Assembly: GCA_003313425.1 (NCBI GenBank)
Contig: NHZP01000007.1
Coordinates: 496,001 to 560,000, forward strand
DNA: 64,000 nt
Direction of reading: 5' to 3'
Source of the DNA: Pseudopyrenochaeta lycopersici
Lineage: Eukaryota; Ascomycota; Dothideomycetes; Pleosporales; Pseudopyrenochaetaceae
Positions within the stretch are counted from its first letter, which is position 1, and the number at the start of each line of letters is the position of its first letter. Below, in pieces: positions 13,012 through 25,180 of this stretch. The notes beneath the pieces were generated by a model. It made no database searches and was not told the DNA's origin. It saw nothing but the letters and a program-made list of their open reading frames with translations. A program made the position numbers and the translations under genes.

Positions 13012-14106
13012 ATGTCAGACGACGAAGTCGATCTTGAACTACTCGACCTCCTGAGGAAACGCTTTGGTATTGGAGTCAAAGATGATGGACCACCAGAGAC
13101 TAAAGTCCTTGAAAATGCGCAATTCATCTATGACAACAGCACTGATGTGGCTCTGGACATGCGGTCAACCAAAGTCGCCGCCCAATTAGTGTTGCAGGAG
13201 ATGGAGAAGCGAGAATATAGCACCAAAACATGGTCAGAGCACGAGTTGCATCCAAAAGCAAAGGATGAGAGCACAGTCAACTTCATCTTCACCATGGACA
13301 TCCTCAACTTCAGTTTCTGGAGCGAGAAGAGTGAGGCGGAAAGATTTGCCGTAGTGTACAAGGGCAAAAGGTGGACAGGTTACTTCAGTCTAGTGGCGCT
13401 CCTACAACGAGCTTTAGAGCAGGACATACCTATCACCAGCCCAGACTTTTGGGTTGACGAGGAGCGGTGTACGGATGACGTGCTACGGACAGTGTTCAGC
13501 TCTGGTACAGAAGAGGAGATTCCCATGTTTGACGAGAGAGTGCGGTGTTTGAGGGAAGCAGGACGGATACTTGACGAGGAGTTCGACGGCAGCGTAGTCA
13601 CACTCATTGAGGACGCCAAAGGCTCAGCAGCTGGACTGGTGAACTTGCTTGCAGAAAAATTCCCCTGCTTCTGCGATGAAGGCTCGTTCGAGAAAAAGAA
13701 CGTACGCTTCCTGAAGCGCGCACAGATCTTCGTAGCCGACCTTTGGGCTGCTTTTGAAGGCGAAGGATACGGGGAATTCAACGACATCGATAAGATCACA
13801 ATGTTCGCAGACTATCGAATCCCACAAATGCTCCACTCACTCGGCATACTCTGGTACTGCCCACCTCTCGAAAACAAAGTCCGGCGTCTGGAAGTCATCG
13901 AGTCTGGTCACTCGTGGGAAATGCAGATCCGGGGGTGCAGCATCTGGGCAGTTGAACTTCTGCGGCGGGAGATAGTGAAACTCAAACCAGACGCGAAGGT
14001 CAACGCAATCCTCATTGATTTCTTCCTGTACGACTTGGCAAAGGAGAAGGAGAAGGATGGTGCTGAGGCTATCCCGCATCATCGAACTAGGAGCATATGG
14101 TATTGA
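13012..14106 (+). CDS. QNG1: queuosine 5'-phosphate N-glycosylase (DUF2419, QNG1 family)
   Basis: Single exon, 364 residues, starting MSDDEVDLELLDLLRK at the first ATG. The frame is open upstream to 12904, but only through a non-ATG codon. QNG1/DUF2419 proteins release queuine from queuosine monophosphate so that the base can be put into tRNA by the eukaryotic transglycosylase; fungi do not make queuine and must salvage it. Seen: NFSFW (99-103), RWTGYFSLVALLQRAL, ITMFADYRIPQMLHSLGIL (about 262-280), and a conserved C-terminal block with ELLRREI and NAILIDFFLYDLAKEKEK. Length matches the family (about 340). Cytosolic by lack of signals. Confidence 0.9.
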   Translation: MSDDEVDLELLDLLRKRFGIGVKDDGPPETKVLENAQFIYDNSTDVALDMRSTKVAAQLVLQEMEKREYSTKTWSEHELHPKAKDESTVNFIFTMDILNFSFWSEKSEAERFAVVYKGKRWTGYFSLVALLQRALEQDIPITSPDFWVDEERCTDDVLRTVFSSGTEEEIPMFDERVRCLREAGRILDEEFDGSVVTLIEDAKGSAAGLVNLLAEKFPCFCDEGSFEKKNVRFLKRAQIFVADLWAAFEGEGYGEFNDIDKITMFADYRIPQMLHSLGILWYCPPLENKVRRLEVIESGHSWEMQIRGCSIWAVELLRREIVKLKPDAKVNAILIDFFLYDLAKEKEKDGAEAIPHHRTRSIWY

Positions 14107-17100
14107 GCGGCCATGCGCTGTTGGCGAACAAGTAGCTTAAACTTTGAGTGATACCCTGCCCATGATTTATGTGCAATCCCAAATTCTACGTTGGTCAGAC
14201 ATAGCTTTATCTAATAGTAGCTCCATATCTTATCATTTCTGTAAGCTTCTCATCAACATAAGTGCTACTTGAAAGGCGGCAAATAGGCTGCGTGATGTCG
14301 TCCAGCTCGACATTTGTCATAGCATTCATATCTGATGAGCAAGCAAACACATCACATGCGCAGGAAGAGCCCGAAATACACCAGCTCATTCCCACTCGGA
14401 TGCGCCGCACACATACCATCCCAGCCTCAATCTCTTCATATCCTGCCCAACCACTTTCATGACAGATAGAGGTCCTTGAGACTGAGCCATTCCCATACTT
14501 AACTGCGTCAAGCTTTTACCATTGTATAAGGTTGGTCAGTATACTGGTGATGAGCCCATATCTTGTGACAAAGGGAGAGAGGTACTCCCACAGCGAAAAA
14601 GGCTGTTTGCTCCCTTCAACAGCGAAGGAATGATGGTCTGCAGAGGCAGCAACCAATGATGAAGCACGACGGTTTTAGAAGCAAACAATGATGGTTCGGC
14701 CGATGCCCCAGCCATGACCACATCTCCTCTCCGTTCTTTCCTTTCCGCATATCCGAAATCGACGAAAATCGCATATGATAAAACATCCGCACAAGCGTCA
14801 GCCGGCACACATCCTTCTCCCTGCTCTTATACCTAGCAGGCATTCTCGCTTTAGCATCTCACCACAGCCTCTCAGAGCCTCTGTGTACAGCCGGTAAAGT
14901 TCCCCATCCCGGCCCTCCCGGTTTCTGCAGATCCTCATTTCATCGCTCAGCGAATCTTGTTTTCCAGAACAATGAGGCCGAATCAAAAAGGGTAGAGCAT
15001 GACACTAGACTGGTGGGGAAGGTGTCATCTTGGATTATTCACATACCCGAAATTGTGCTTGTCCAGAATCCGGGTTTTGATGGCGCGGGTGTGACGCAAG
15101 ATAGATCTCGGGCCTTCTTCGAACCCCGTCAGGAGATTCCCGGTATTCACGGGCCATGGTGGTTAGGATAATGGCGGAGTGGAGTGGACTTTGGAAGCGC
15201 GTTTCGCCTGATAGCCATGGGATTTCTTGGGGTGGTGCCTTCTGCAACTTGGTTTTGGGATCTACCTCCCACACATCGTTCTGGGATGGACAGTCGGGGA
15301 AACGGCAAGTCTGCCCATCACATCTTGCATCATACATTCGGAATGATTGGTTTCCGAAGCTCTGCATACTAAGTGTGATGGCAAGATCTGCCTTGCAGGT
15401 ACTTTGTAGGCAGTCACGGCGTGTGTTACTACCACTGTACTTGGGTTACATGGCGGAGCCGCTTCATTAAGCCTGGTGAGTGAATGGTCAATGACTTCAC
15501 AAAGTGGCTTGAATATTGGAAGCAGGTTTTACATGCATGTGTCATTCTGCATTCTGCAGCTAGAATTCTCAATCGTATCCATCGGTTGTGTAGCAGGCGA
15601 GTCGCGGATGTGGGTCTGCACGTGACTTGAACATCGCAAAGTAGAAAGTGGCTTTCGGGAGTTGATTATCAGCATCTTGAAATACTGATAAATTCGGGAT
15701 GCCCGCTGCATGGTTGTGCCTGCCGAAAGGGACAACCCGGGTCTAAATAGGTGGTGCATCACGGCGTGAGAATAGTCGCGAATCACAACAACGACTTGCC
15801 GAAATGTGCTGTACCATAGCCTAACTCTTCCTCATTGAAAGGCCATACACCGCCTCAATGTGACAACTCACCACCGCCTCTCCTGTCATTCCGCCACACA
15901 GAGTCATGGATGCCCACCAGAACAACAAAAGCAAAAAACGGTGGGCGGAGCGGTCCGCGCGTCGACATGCAAGCCATCTGTGGCCATCTTGACTCGCAAT
16001 GTACCTGGCACTATCCCGAAGGTCATCAACGACTGGTAGACTTGCCGGCGCTTGAACATAGACCTGTAGAAGCGCTGTATTTGCCACAAGAAGACGTTGG
16101 CAGCATGTTCAAGCATGAGCCTTCAAGCTATCACATATTGAGAAACAAAAAAGACGGAGCTGAGTGAGACATGGAAACGATCACCCACGGAAATGTTCTG
16201 AAGCTGGCGAAGGCCATGCAGGCAATTGGTGCCCAACCGTGATTGAGGCGAAAAGGGGTGCTTGCTGAGATCATCGTCTCTTGCCGCGGAGTGTTGTCAG
16301 CATCTTGTATCAAGTTTGATACATGCGAAATCAAGTTTTGCAGAGGTTTCGATGTCATCCAAGGTCTTGGGGAAGAACAGTATCACTAGCCGCCATAGTC
16401 ATTCGCTGGTAATCAAACCAGGTCGGCGCCAATTGTCAGGACTAGCTCACTGTGTGTGTGAAGGGATGAGTCCCTGGGCGTCAAACAACGTGAGCGCTTT
16501 CCAGCCATGTGGTCATGCATGTGCTGGCATATCTAGATACTGCAATGATGCATTAGATTCTGATCTCTTTCATGCAAAAGCACATACTTCAGGTGTGTCC
16601 ATCACGCCTTCCTATCGGCGCCGACGAAAATTTCCGATCCGCCAGCTCTGCGCTCAACAATGTTTGACAACTCACCGACGGCCATCTCCCGACCCCGCTC
16701 AGACGTCTCTATGCGAAGCCTCCGCGGTGCCACAATAAACTCACGCTGTGACTCCCGCGCCCAACACATTATCGACCCCGCTCTTTGAAAGGCCTGCAAG
16801 CCCCAGGAAAACACCGCAAGCTGAGTGATACAAGCAACATGCAAGCCTTAGCCGAGGGTACCATGGCTGATGCGAACTTCTCTGCCACGTCTGTGACGTC
16901 TGTGGGCTGCAGCTGCAGCATCCGATAGCATGCAGGGACCGGACCAACGCTGTTCGAGGTATCATGCCCGGGAAATCGTGAGGAGAAATGCCCAGCTTTT
17001 CGTCTTCGTATACATTCCCACTCGCAGACTGGTACTGTACATGCGACGTACCTAGCGTATCGGTAAGCAAGTGCAGGAGGTTTGGTACCTTCGAACAGCT

Positions 17101-18564
17101 AGTTGGCGGGGTTGCAGCATAACCAACGCATCGATCCTATCAGCTCCACCGGCATATACTCGGCATGCACAATGCTGGCCATGTCGCGATCAAGGGCCAG
17201 CAGGTCTAACTCCACCAGTTCACCGTTCGGCGGGGGAAGTCATAAAAGTTTCCGCTATCTGACGCCCAGGAACTCTCGGGAGTGATAGTAACATTAGCCT
17301 TCATTTCCACCCCTTCCTCGGCAGGGTTCCGGTTCACCAGTCAACCGGGGCACTAACACACAACAGGTTGAGAGCACAATTCAACGCCTCGAACAAGACA
17401 CACTTGGCGCAGACGCGGATTCTTCTCGCCACTCGTAATCAAAAGGTACCAGAGACCAGGTTCGCGACCTCTTCAGCTCTGGATTTCGCAAAGTGTTCGG
17501 AGCAGCTAGCAGTCTATTTGCCCGTTTACCTGCACCCGCAATGCGCGTGCACTTGGTTAGCTACTGATCTTGGCATTGCACCATCCTCCACTCTCCTGAT
17601 CGATCCACCACGCAATCGCCGCTCGTAATCACATCAGCCGCACTCTCCCCATATCACAAATCATCGCGCATTGTCACCACTACAAGGCTGAAGAATTCCA
17701 GCTCTCCTCCCTCAATAAGCTTAGCAACCCCACCAGCAATGTTAATCCTCATTTGGAACGGCCCTAGAAGCGCCACCAGGCACCGGTGGACCAATCCCAC
17801 GAATCGTGGCAACCTCATGGGGGCGTGCTGGCCGTGCTGACCTGAGATGGCCCAGGGGGTGCCAGCATCAGAACCTTATTTAGGCGTTCGATCGTTTAAC
17901 AACCTAGCGGGAATGAAGATGAGAACGCGAATCGATGATACGGCATGAAAGGCTTCGGATTGAATGAAGTCTTCCCACAAGGAGAATTTGTCATATCTAA
18001 CCATGCGTACGGCTGTGGCTGCCGGAGAAAAACCCGGGGATGAGCATGGCTGCGAGTTTCGAAGAGCGGGCGGTGCAAGATGTGGAAATTCGTATGTTAA
18101 ATGTGTGCAATATCGACATTGCGTATGTATTTGATATGCTATGCAATGAGCGTTGTGGACGGCAGAAGGCCGTCCCATATACTCATCTATGTGTTTCATC
18201 AATTAAACCCATTTTTTGTTCAAAACGCCGGTATGATGGATGGCGATCAGGATCGCTTTCGATGCGCCCGGCAACCTAGTGCGGCGAGAAACAGCAATAA
18301 TATTCCCAAGCCAAACATACATGCAATGTGCAGTGCCAGAGTGCCATAATAGACTGAAGATTTCCGAATGGTACATGATTAAAACGCTCAAAACTCCAAT
18401 GCAGTGGTTGGTGAAGCCAACGGGCCAACCCGAGGAATGCCGATAAGAGTGGTACAGAGCCGTGAAGAGGGAGGGCCAGCGCGATAGTCGCGACGGGTAC
18501 GTGTGGAACCGGAGTCGCGGGACGTGTCAACACTGGCGTAGTAATTACGTGGTCGCGGCGAAAA
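14107..18564. other. gene-poor stretch, 4.5 kb
   Basis: I found no frame with family resemblance, intron-joined coding structure, tRNA or 5S rRNA here. Frames of 60-180 codons exist on both strands but overlap one another and have no recognisable motifs. Base composition by eye is close to the genic average and not strikingly AT-rich, so it does not look like heavily RIP-mutated transposon. It may hold long UTRs, non-coding RNA or lineage-specific genes that I cannot see. Confidence 0.45.
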
Positions 18565-20063
18565 CTAGACTTGCTCGACGAAAGCAGACTGTCGCGAATC
18601 ACCAGATGTTCTTCGCTTCTTCTGTAGCTTCTTTGATTGTCTCCTCTCGGCGAGTTCCAACTCTTCCGGAGTCGGGGGCTGGAAGGTGCCTGGTCTAAGA
18701 ATCTCGAAACCAGAGTTGACTTTACGCAAGACTTGAGATTCGCGCTGATTTTGGTCGGTAGCGACCCCGTACGGCACTTCATCGTAGGAGTATTGATGGT
18801 GCGGGCCACGGGGCTGATAGGTGTCGGGGTAGTAGGCGGCCTTGGGTGCGTATGATTCCGACAGAGGAACTGCCTGTCTAGCGGGGTTCGTTGCGTGATT
18901 GTCCTGGGCGGGGATGGAGGATGAGGCCATTCCGATCTCGTCCGCTGGGTCTAGGATAGATGGTAGCGGAGGAGAAGGAGTCTTCTGAGGCATGAAATAG
19001 TTGACACCATTGAGCGACGAGATCTGATTATCCGCCACGCTTGCCCACTCTCCACTGTTACCTGGTTTGCGGACTCTGGGAGTGAGCTGACCAGTCTCAG
19101 CAACGTGGGAGAGGCGATGGCTTTGGAGAAGATCAAGGTCGGTTCGGGGATCAATAGGAGTCAAAGAAGCGGGACGGATGTAGGCTGTTTCATATGCGCG
19201 AACATCATGCTGAATAGCCATGTAGTCGGATTCATCACTTGTACGGCGGCTCGACTTATTGGAGGATTGGCTGGACCCGCCATGTGTGGCATGACGCGCT
19301 GTATCGACCGTTAGCATCGGCTACCGCAGATTGCATGCGATACAACTTACGTGACGGGGGTCCTGAAGCAGGTGTCGAACGTGGAGACTCTAGGTTCTGG
19401 AGAGCTTTCGAGTTGCTGGGAATATTATGATTACAATTAGAGCATCGTGGTGCATTGCTGGCTCGTCCGCGGCCAGGCGACGACGAGCGCGAGTCATTGG
19501 TTGGTATCCGTTCGGCAGAGACGGCGCGGTCAAAGGAGCTAGGTGCTCGCGAGCTATTACGGCTTGAGCCGTGCATGGCCGACTGGGGAAGTTCAAGCTG
19601 AGAGTTGTTGAAGCTGCGGGGAAGCTTGTCGCTGACAATGGAAGCACGGCTGCTGGTGACAGGCGTATTGCTTCTCGAAATCCAGACTCCGTCCACTTCA
19701 ATTCCGCTTTGAATAGCGCGGATGCCAAAGGGAATCTCGTCTTTTGTTTCGAGTGACGGTGCCGTTACTGGCTGTGCCTCAAGCATCTCGGGCGTTTGTG
19801 CCTGTTTACCCTTGTCGACTTTGACATACTTGCGCATCTGGTATCGATCATACGCAAGTCTGAGAGCACCCAGTAACATTGTGACCACCTAAGACGGTCA
19901 GCAGTGTTTTAATGAGAAGTGATAGAGAAAGTCAGCCGTACAATTCCGCAAGCAAGTACCTATGACCTTGGGGTTAGCATGTTATCACGAGCAATGGCTT
20001 GCGGTATCGACTCACAAACACCATCTTCTGCCATAGGGCCCAGCTATTGAAGAATTCGCCCAT
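18565..20063 (-). CDS. single-pass membrane protein conserved in Pezizomycotina, function unknown
   Basis: Four exons on the minus strand: 20063-20016, 19959-19942, 19888-19351, 19298-18565; 445 residues. The start MGEFFNSWALWQKMVF is followed by an 18-nt exon (VLACGI), completing a hydrophobic segment (about residues 15-34) and then basic YDRYQMRKY, which suggests an N-terminal anchor with the body in the cytosol. The best conserved part is DEIPFGIRAIQSGIEVDG (about 72-89) followed by VWISRSNTP. The rest is low-complexity, rich in Ser, Pro and Arg, with a CSNCNHN (CxxC) and a basic end (RRQSKKLQKKRR). I recall similar proteins in other filamentous ascomycetes as uncharacterised; no function is known to me. 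Introns are 52-56 nt with good signals. Confidence 0.8.
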
Positions 20064-23000
20064 GGTTACGGTTGAGGGGGTTGAATTAAAGATTGAGGTC
20101 CGAGGTAAGAATAGCAGGTGGGCTACACAGAAAACAAGATCTAAGATGCAGGAAGGCGCGATCGGGGGGTACCGCCTTGCTCGGCAAGAACGATGTCAGG
20201 GAGTCGACCAAGAAGGGAGGTGCTACCGCGACAGAAAATCTCAATTGGCCGGGTCAGGACTAAGTTGGCAGCGAACAGTGGTGGCAAGCAGAGGTGCTTA
20301 GACAATTGACTCTGCTTCACGTGCAATACTGGGACGCTTCTGGGTGGTAGCGTGGGTTTCGTAGTCAAGGTCCCGTGACGAGTAGGTAGTGATGGCAAGG
20401 ACGAGAGGAGCGAAGGTGAGGTTGCAGAGAATGTTCTCAGGCCACAACGGGATCCAAGGCGAGGGGTTTTTGAGGTTGATCCTTGGGAAGCGAGCGTAGT
20501 GGAAACGAGTGTGGAACGTCGAGGTTGGCGAGCGAGGGAACGGGTGTCACCAGTGAATCAAAGCTGCCATAGACGCAGACCTCGTGCTCTGCTGTGGCTG
20601 TTCGACTATTGCGGCGGCTGGGACGTTGGTGAGGGAATAGACTTCTCTCGGGCACAGCGGACGCGAGGGTGCAAGGGCAGGAGGAATTATTATATTGCGT
20701 GCAGCAAAGGAGGGATGCGCACCAAACTAAGACCCGCTGAGAAAACACCGGAACTTCAATTTGAGGAGCAAAAACGCACACCCCTGCGCCCAAGGCGCCC
20801 TAAACATGCCATGCCTGCTCTGCATCCCGCTTGCTGGCCTGGCGCCACCATGTCCACCTGGGCCCTGCCCTCTCTATGGCCAGGGGGCCTGCATCGAAAC
20901 CATGCATTAGTAGCGGGTCGACGGCAAAACTGCACGCCCGAAATAGCAAGCGACGATGCGTTTGGAACGACGACCGTCTGGCGGATCGGCGCCGCGGCGT
21001 CGAGAATACGAGCCAGAGTCACAGCAGCGACCACCGTGAAGCTGAGCAGAGGCTGTCCGCTAAGCGCACGAAAAGTCGCGAGCTGCAGCTGCATGAGAGC
21101 CTCGTGATGCCGTGCAACAGCTGCTCCAGCACACTGAGTCTTCGCTCTGGCGACGAGTCGGAATTTAACTCGACATGACGAGTGCCCCGAGCCATGCTGG
21201 CAGCCCAGCGAATGGCGTGCGGGCGAGAAACTGGCTCTTGGGCCTCTGGGCAGGGGTAATGAAGAGGCCACCACTGGAGCCTCCACAGAAGCACCACAAA
21301 CGACGACATCTCGCAGAGAAAATCCCTGACGCCCATTCGCTATCCCCGGAGCCGCTTCCGCCAGCTCTTTGGTCTCGTGTTTCGCCCTTTGTAGATCCGC
21401 GAATGCGTTGTTGTCAGAGACTCTTCGTTTGCTTCAAGCCCTTCCGAGACTGGCGACCTGAGTGTGCGCCTTTCGAGGAGAGTTTACTGAAAACTCTGCG
21501 GCTCTGGTGGCCCCCTCAGACTCCGTCCGTCTGTGCAGTAGCTCATCCGCTACGGGCAGGTTCTGCGTGTCCCATCAACATGGCGCAAGAAAAGGCCTGG
21601 CATGAGCACCCTCTGAAGTTCCATTAGCCACTGCGCGAAGCGCCTCCCAACAAAGTAGGCATTTCAAGTTTCCAGGCACCAAGTTGGAAACACTCTGTAC
21701 CCACATGGCACGGGTGCCTCCCGCGCCGTTTGCCGTCTATTGAAAGACAGTCTCGCTTTTCCTTACCTAAGATACGACGCCTGCAGTGGCCGAAAGCGAA
21801 CCTTTCCAGCCCGCTTCCGCCATCGTGATGGGTTTTGCACACTGCTCCACCATGACGAGGCCCAGGCACAAGGCTCTGCTACTGCTTACCCATTGGAGCG
21901 GGCATGTCCCTGCTCCACAGCGGAGAGCACAACATGGCCTCGATGGTGTTGATGCCACCACGCACAGCATCTGTGCAACTGCGACACCCAGCACACACCG
22001 CTCCTGCTGCACATTGCCGTGAGCAGGCAAGGCGCCAGCGCGGTGATGGGATTCTGGAAGATCTTCATTTGGGCATCTGTTGTCCCGCAATTCCAAGTTT
22101 AGGTGCAGCATGCAATCGATTAGACAGCACCTCAGCCAATTCGACCTTAGGATCTAGCTCGCAGGCGGTTTGCAGTCCGCACACCTAGATGAAGTCCCTT
22201 ACTGCAGAAAGCTTCGTTATGGTTGGGTGCTTGAATGAAGACATCGTTCGCCAGGTCTTCCGGCCCGCTGGCATTTCTCGGCAGTGACGATATCCTGATG
22301 TTGGCTTGGTGGTTTTTTGGCTTCAGCCTCGGCGAAGCGGATAGGATGTACAAGGTCGATTAGTGTGCGCACAGTAAGCAGTCAATATTGACTCAGGCTC
22401 TAGATGCTCGTATTGGCAGGTCGATCCGTGAATCAATGGATCTTTGCATAAGACAAGATTTCTTTTCTCTTGCCTGGAGGCTCTCAGATCCATAATGTTC
22501 AGCTCTTGCAAAGCGTCAGGTCATGCAACGTTGGAACTACATCTCCAACAGTCCCAGCGAAACGGGCTGGCATTGTATCACAAAACAGTTGGGACTTGCG
22601 TCCAGTTTGATGAGGGATGACTGCGCTCGGTAAGGCCTATGCAGTAAGTGCCGGGATGGTCTTCCCTGCATTCTCTTGCAGCCTCGCGAACGACTGACCG
22701 GAGACCGTGGAGATGAGCAGGTCGAATATTCAAATGAGTCTGCCATCAGCTGAGGCTTCATCGCATTCAGGTACGATCAAGGGACGACAAGCATCGGAAC
22801 AGCCCCATAACGCACAGAGGTCCAGCTTACCTTCCAATCTACATCGCACACTCAATACTTTTTTTTGCAGCAGGGCCGACTACGCGCTCAAAATACATCC
22901 TGGACTACAAACACGCCGCACTGCAGTTCGCCAAAGTTACATGACTTGTAGTGCCTGCACTCTGGTCTGCACTGAGCTCTGACAATCCTTGAAATCACAC

Positions 23001-24204
23001 AGTTGTGAGACGTCGCCCCGCAGGAACACCTGTGGTACGCATCATCATCGTGAGCCCACGTGAAGCATTGTACCTCAGCCGCTCAGAGCACGCGAAAACG
23101 AACAGATTCTCACATTCATATAACCTGATCCTGGGGCATCCTGGATGCACCCAATGGTTAGTCGACACATGCTACGCCTGGATGTCCTTAGAATCCATTG
23201 CCACCTCCTGTTCTGGACTGTCAAATGGTCGCGTTAAAACAGGGCACAGCCACCCATCTTGCAGTTTCTCTGCAGAATCACAACCAGGATGAGCGCCGCT
23301 GGTCATACGGCGACGGAGGAGCGCGTATTTGTCGAAGTGGAGCCTGCATGCATGTCGTCAGGTGTCGATGTGATTGATCGTCAAACATTGCAGCTGCCCT
23401 GTTGAGATCACAGCAACTACGATGGTCATGATTCGTTTCAGAATACTATCTGAGAACGTTCATCTGAGAACGTCACCCTGCAAAGGTAATGTCTGAATGG
23501 TTTCAGACATGTTCAGACTTGTCGAATGTAGCTGCAAAGCGTACTGAGGTCTCTGAGTTTCATCAGGAAGCTGTCGGGGCGTCCGCTCGGTCACCTGGGG
23601 GCGGCGCAAACGGCATGGATGCGATGGTCGTTGGGCTAGAAACGAGCTGTTGTGAAAAGGCACTTGTCGTGGCGAGAGCGATGGCTGATACTGAGGCAGC
23701 AACAGTCTGAGGCGCCGCGATAATTGACTCCAAGCCATAGAGCTCGACGAAGCTGGTTTTGGGATGCTGTTTTTGGGATGCTGTTTTTGGGTCGAGGTGC
23801 TGAGCTGAGGCGCTCTCGCTCCACACCCGTTGGTACCTGGCGACTTCCATTCTCGTGTCATGCAGGGACCAGAAGGAGGCTCATGGCTGTTTGATCTGCA
23901 CCACAGCACGCCGCAGGACGTGTCGCTAAGAGAATTTGACTGATGGGCGAGTTTTGAGCAACACCGCGGCATGACGTCGTCCGGAGCAGGACGTCTCTTG
24001 TGCAAGATGCGGATAATGTCAGCACCGAGCCCAGTCCCAAAGGGACTTCGTTCCTGCCCGATTGGCTCGGCGAGGGAAGTCATGATGTTAGAACCCAGAT
24101 CGAAAGGTTTGTCTGCAACCTCTGCAACCGACCTCCTCCCAACCCTCTGAAACACCCCACTCGGTCCTCGTACCGCCCACCTTTGTCCCTAGTGTCTAGT
24201 CGCG
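20064..24204. other. gene-poor stretch, 4.1 kb, between divergent orphans
   Basis: This separates two genes transcribed away from each other. Several long frames on both strands (for example 20499-21107 plus and 20756-21286 minus) lie opposite one another, lack recognisable motifs and look like chance frames in GC-rich sequence. No RNA gene was seen. A 15-bp tandem repeat lies at 23757-23793. Confidence 0.45.
23757..23793. repeat. short tandem repeat, 15-bp unit
   Basis: The unit ttttgggatgctgtt is present just over two times in a row, without interruption. It is non-coding by my reading. Likely a minor slippage repeat upstream of the gene at 24205. Confidence 0.7.
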
Positions 24205-25180
24205 ATGCCCATCCGCAACCCTTTTCGCCGCGCCGGCGTTCCTGAACAGGTCGATGACGCCCAGCGGACCGCCCCGGAGAATGGATTCAAGAGTACAGCC
24301 GTCTCAGGAACGCAGCCCCTGCAGCTCAAAGACCCCACCGAATACAAATTGAGTGGTGAGATTCCTTCGCCGTGCGCCGCAAGCGCATTGCGTCTGCCGG
24401 ACCGTGCATTGGGTGAACAGGCGCTTACAGTTGGGAATAGAGATCAACGACAGCGGCGTCTACCTGCCTGTAAGTGCGCCTTGCCTGCCCTTGTGTTAGA
24501 TATGCCCAGATGATCGCATTGCCACACCGACCATGTTGCTGTTGCGCGAACACTGCTGACATGTACGCCAGCCATCGCCGCATCAAGAGAAGCCGGCTTT
24601 CTGGCATTCCAAGTCCAACATCTCCACCACCTCGTCGAATCACCGAAGCCTGCTCAGTGAGAATGAGCCCTTTAGCATCTCACGCGAGAGCTTCGACTCG
24701 TATAGAAGGTCATTTGTATGTTGGCGTTTCATCATTGTGGCGAAGTACCCCGCTGACAGCGACCAGGACATCTCTGCTCGGTCTCCCGTTCAAGATTGTA
24801 TCAATGAGACATACCCCCGACAATCGCTCGATGCGCGCCGCTCCTTAGATGCCAGGCGTTCCCTTGACGTGCGCCGCTCGCGAGCCACACCGCGGTCATC
24901 GATGCAACAGGCCCGCAACAGCGAAAGCCAAGCCGATGTTCCAGAAGAGGGCTTCGAAGATGTGGGGCTGAACGATGAGCCAAAGCCCCAACCGCACAAG
25001 AAGCGTGGCCTCTTCTCAAGGTTCGGCGACAACAGCAATACGAACGAGAAGTCGGAAGACCGACCATCTTCAAGCCATCATTTCTCGTTAACCGGACGAA
25101 AGAGGGCCGAGAGTGGAGGAGGCTCCGAAATGAAGCCAATGCCGAGACCGTCCATCGAGGTTTCTGTGGAGACACGGTAG
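24205..25180 (+). CDS. conserved fungal low-complexity protein, function unknown
   Basis: Four exons (24205-24355, 24441-24469, 24572-24715, 24767-25180), 245 residues. Joins were chosen to give EYKLS|EINDSGVYLP|PSPHQEKPAFW and YRRSF|DISARSP, which matches my memory of homologues in other filamentous ascomycetes; exon 2 is only 29 nt. The protein begins MPIRNPFRRAGVPE, has no signal peptide or membrane segment, and is rich in Ser, Arg and Pro. A short repeat SLDARR-SLDARR-SLDVRR lies near the middle, and a KKRGLFSRFGDN motif near the end. Many R-x-x-S sites suggest phosphorylation. I cannot assign a function. Confidence 0.75.

Noticed and set aside
18276..18809. 177-codon minus-strand frame
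   Set aside because: It overlaps the last exon of the membrane-protein gene in another frame and has no motif.
20756..21286. 176-codon minus-strand frame opposite a 202-codon plus-strand frame (20499-21107)
   Set aside because: Opposing long frames in GC-rich sequence with no motif in either; neither can be supported.
23460..24155. 231-codon minus-strand frame with a repeated QKQHPKNSIPK-like stretch
   Set aside because: The repeat comes from the 15-bp DNA tandem repeat; the rest is unstructured and lies in the upstream region of the 24.2-kb gene.
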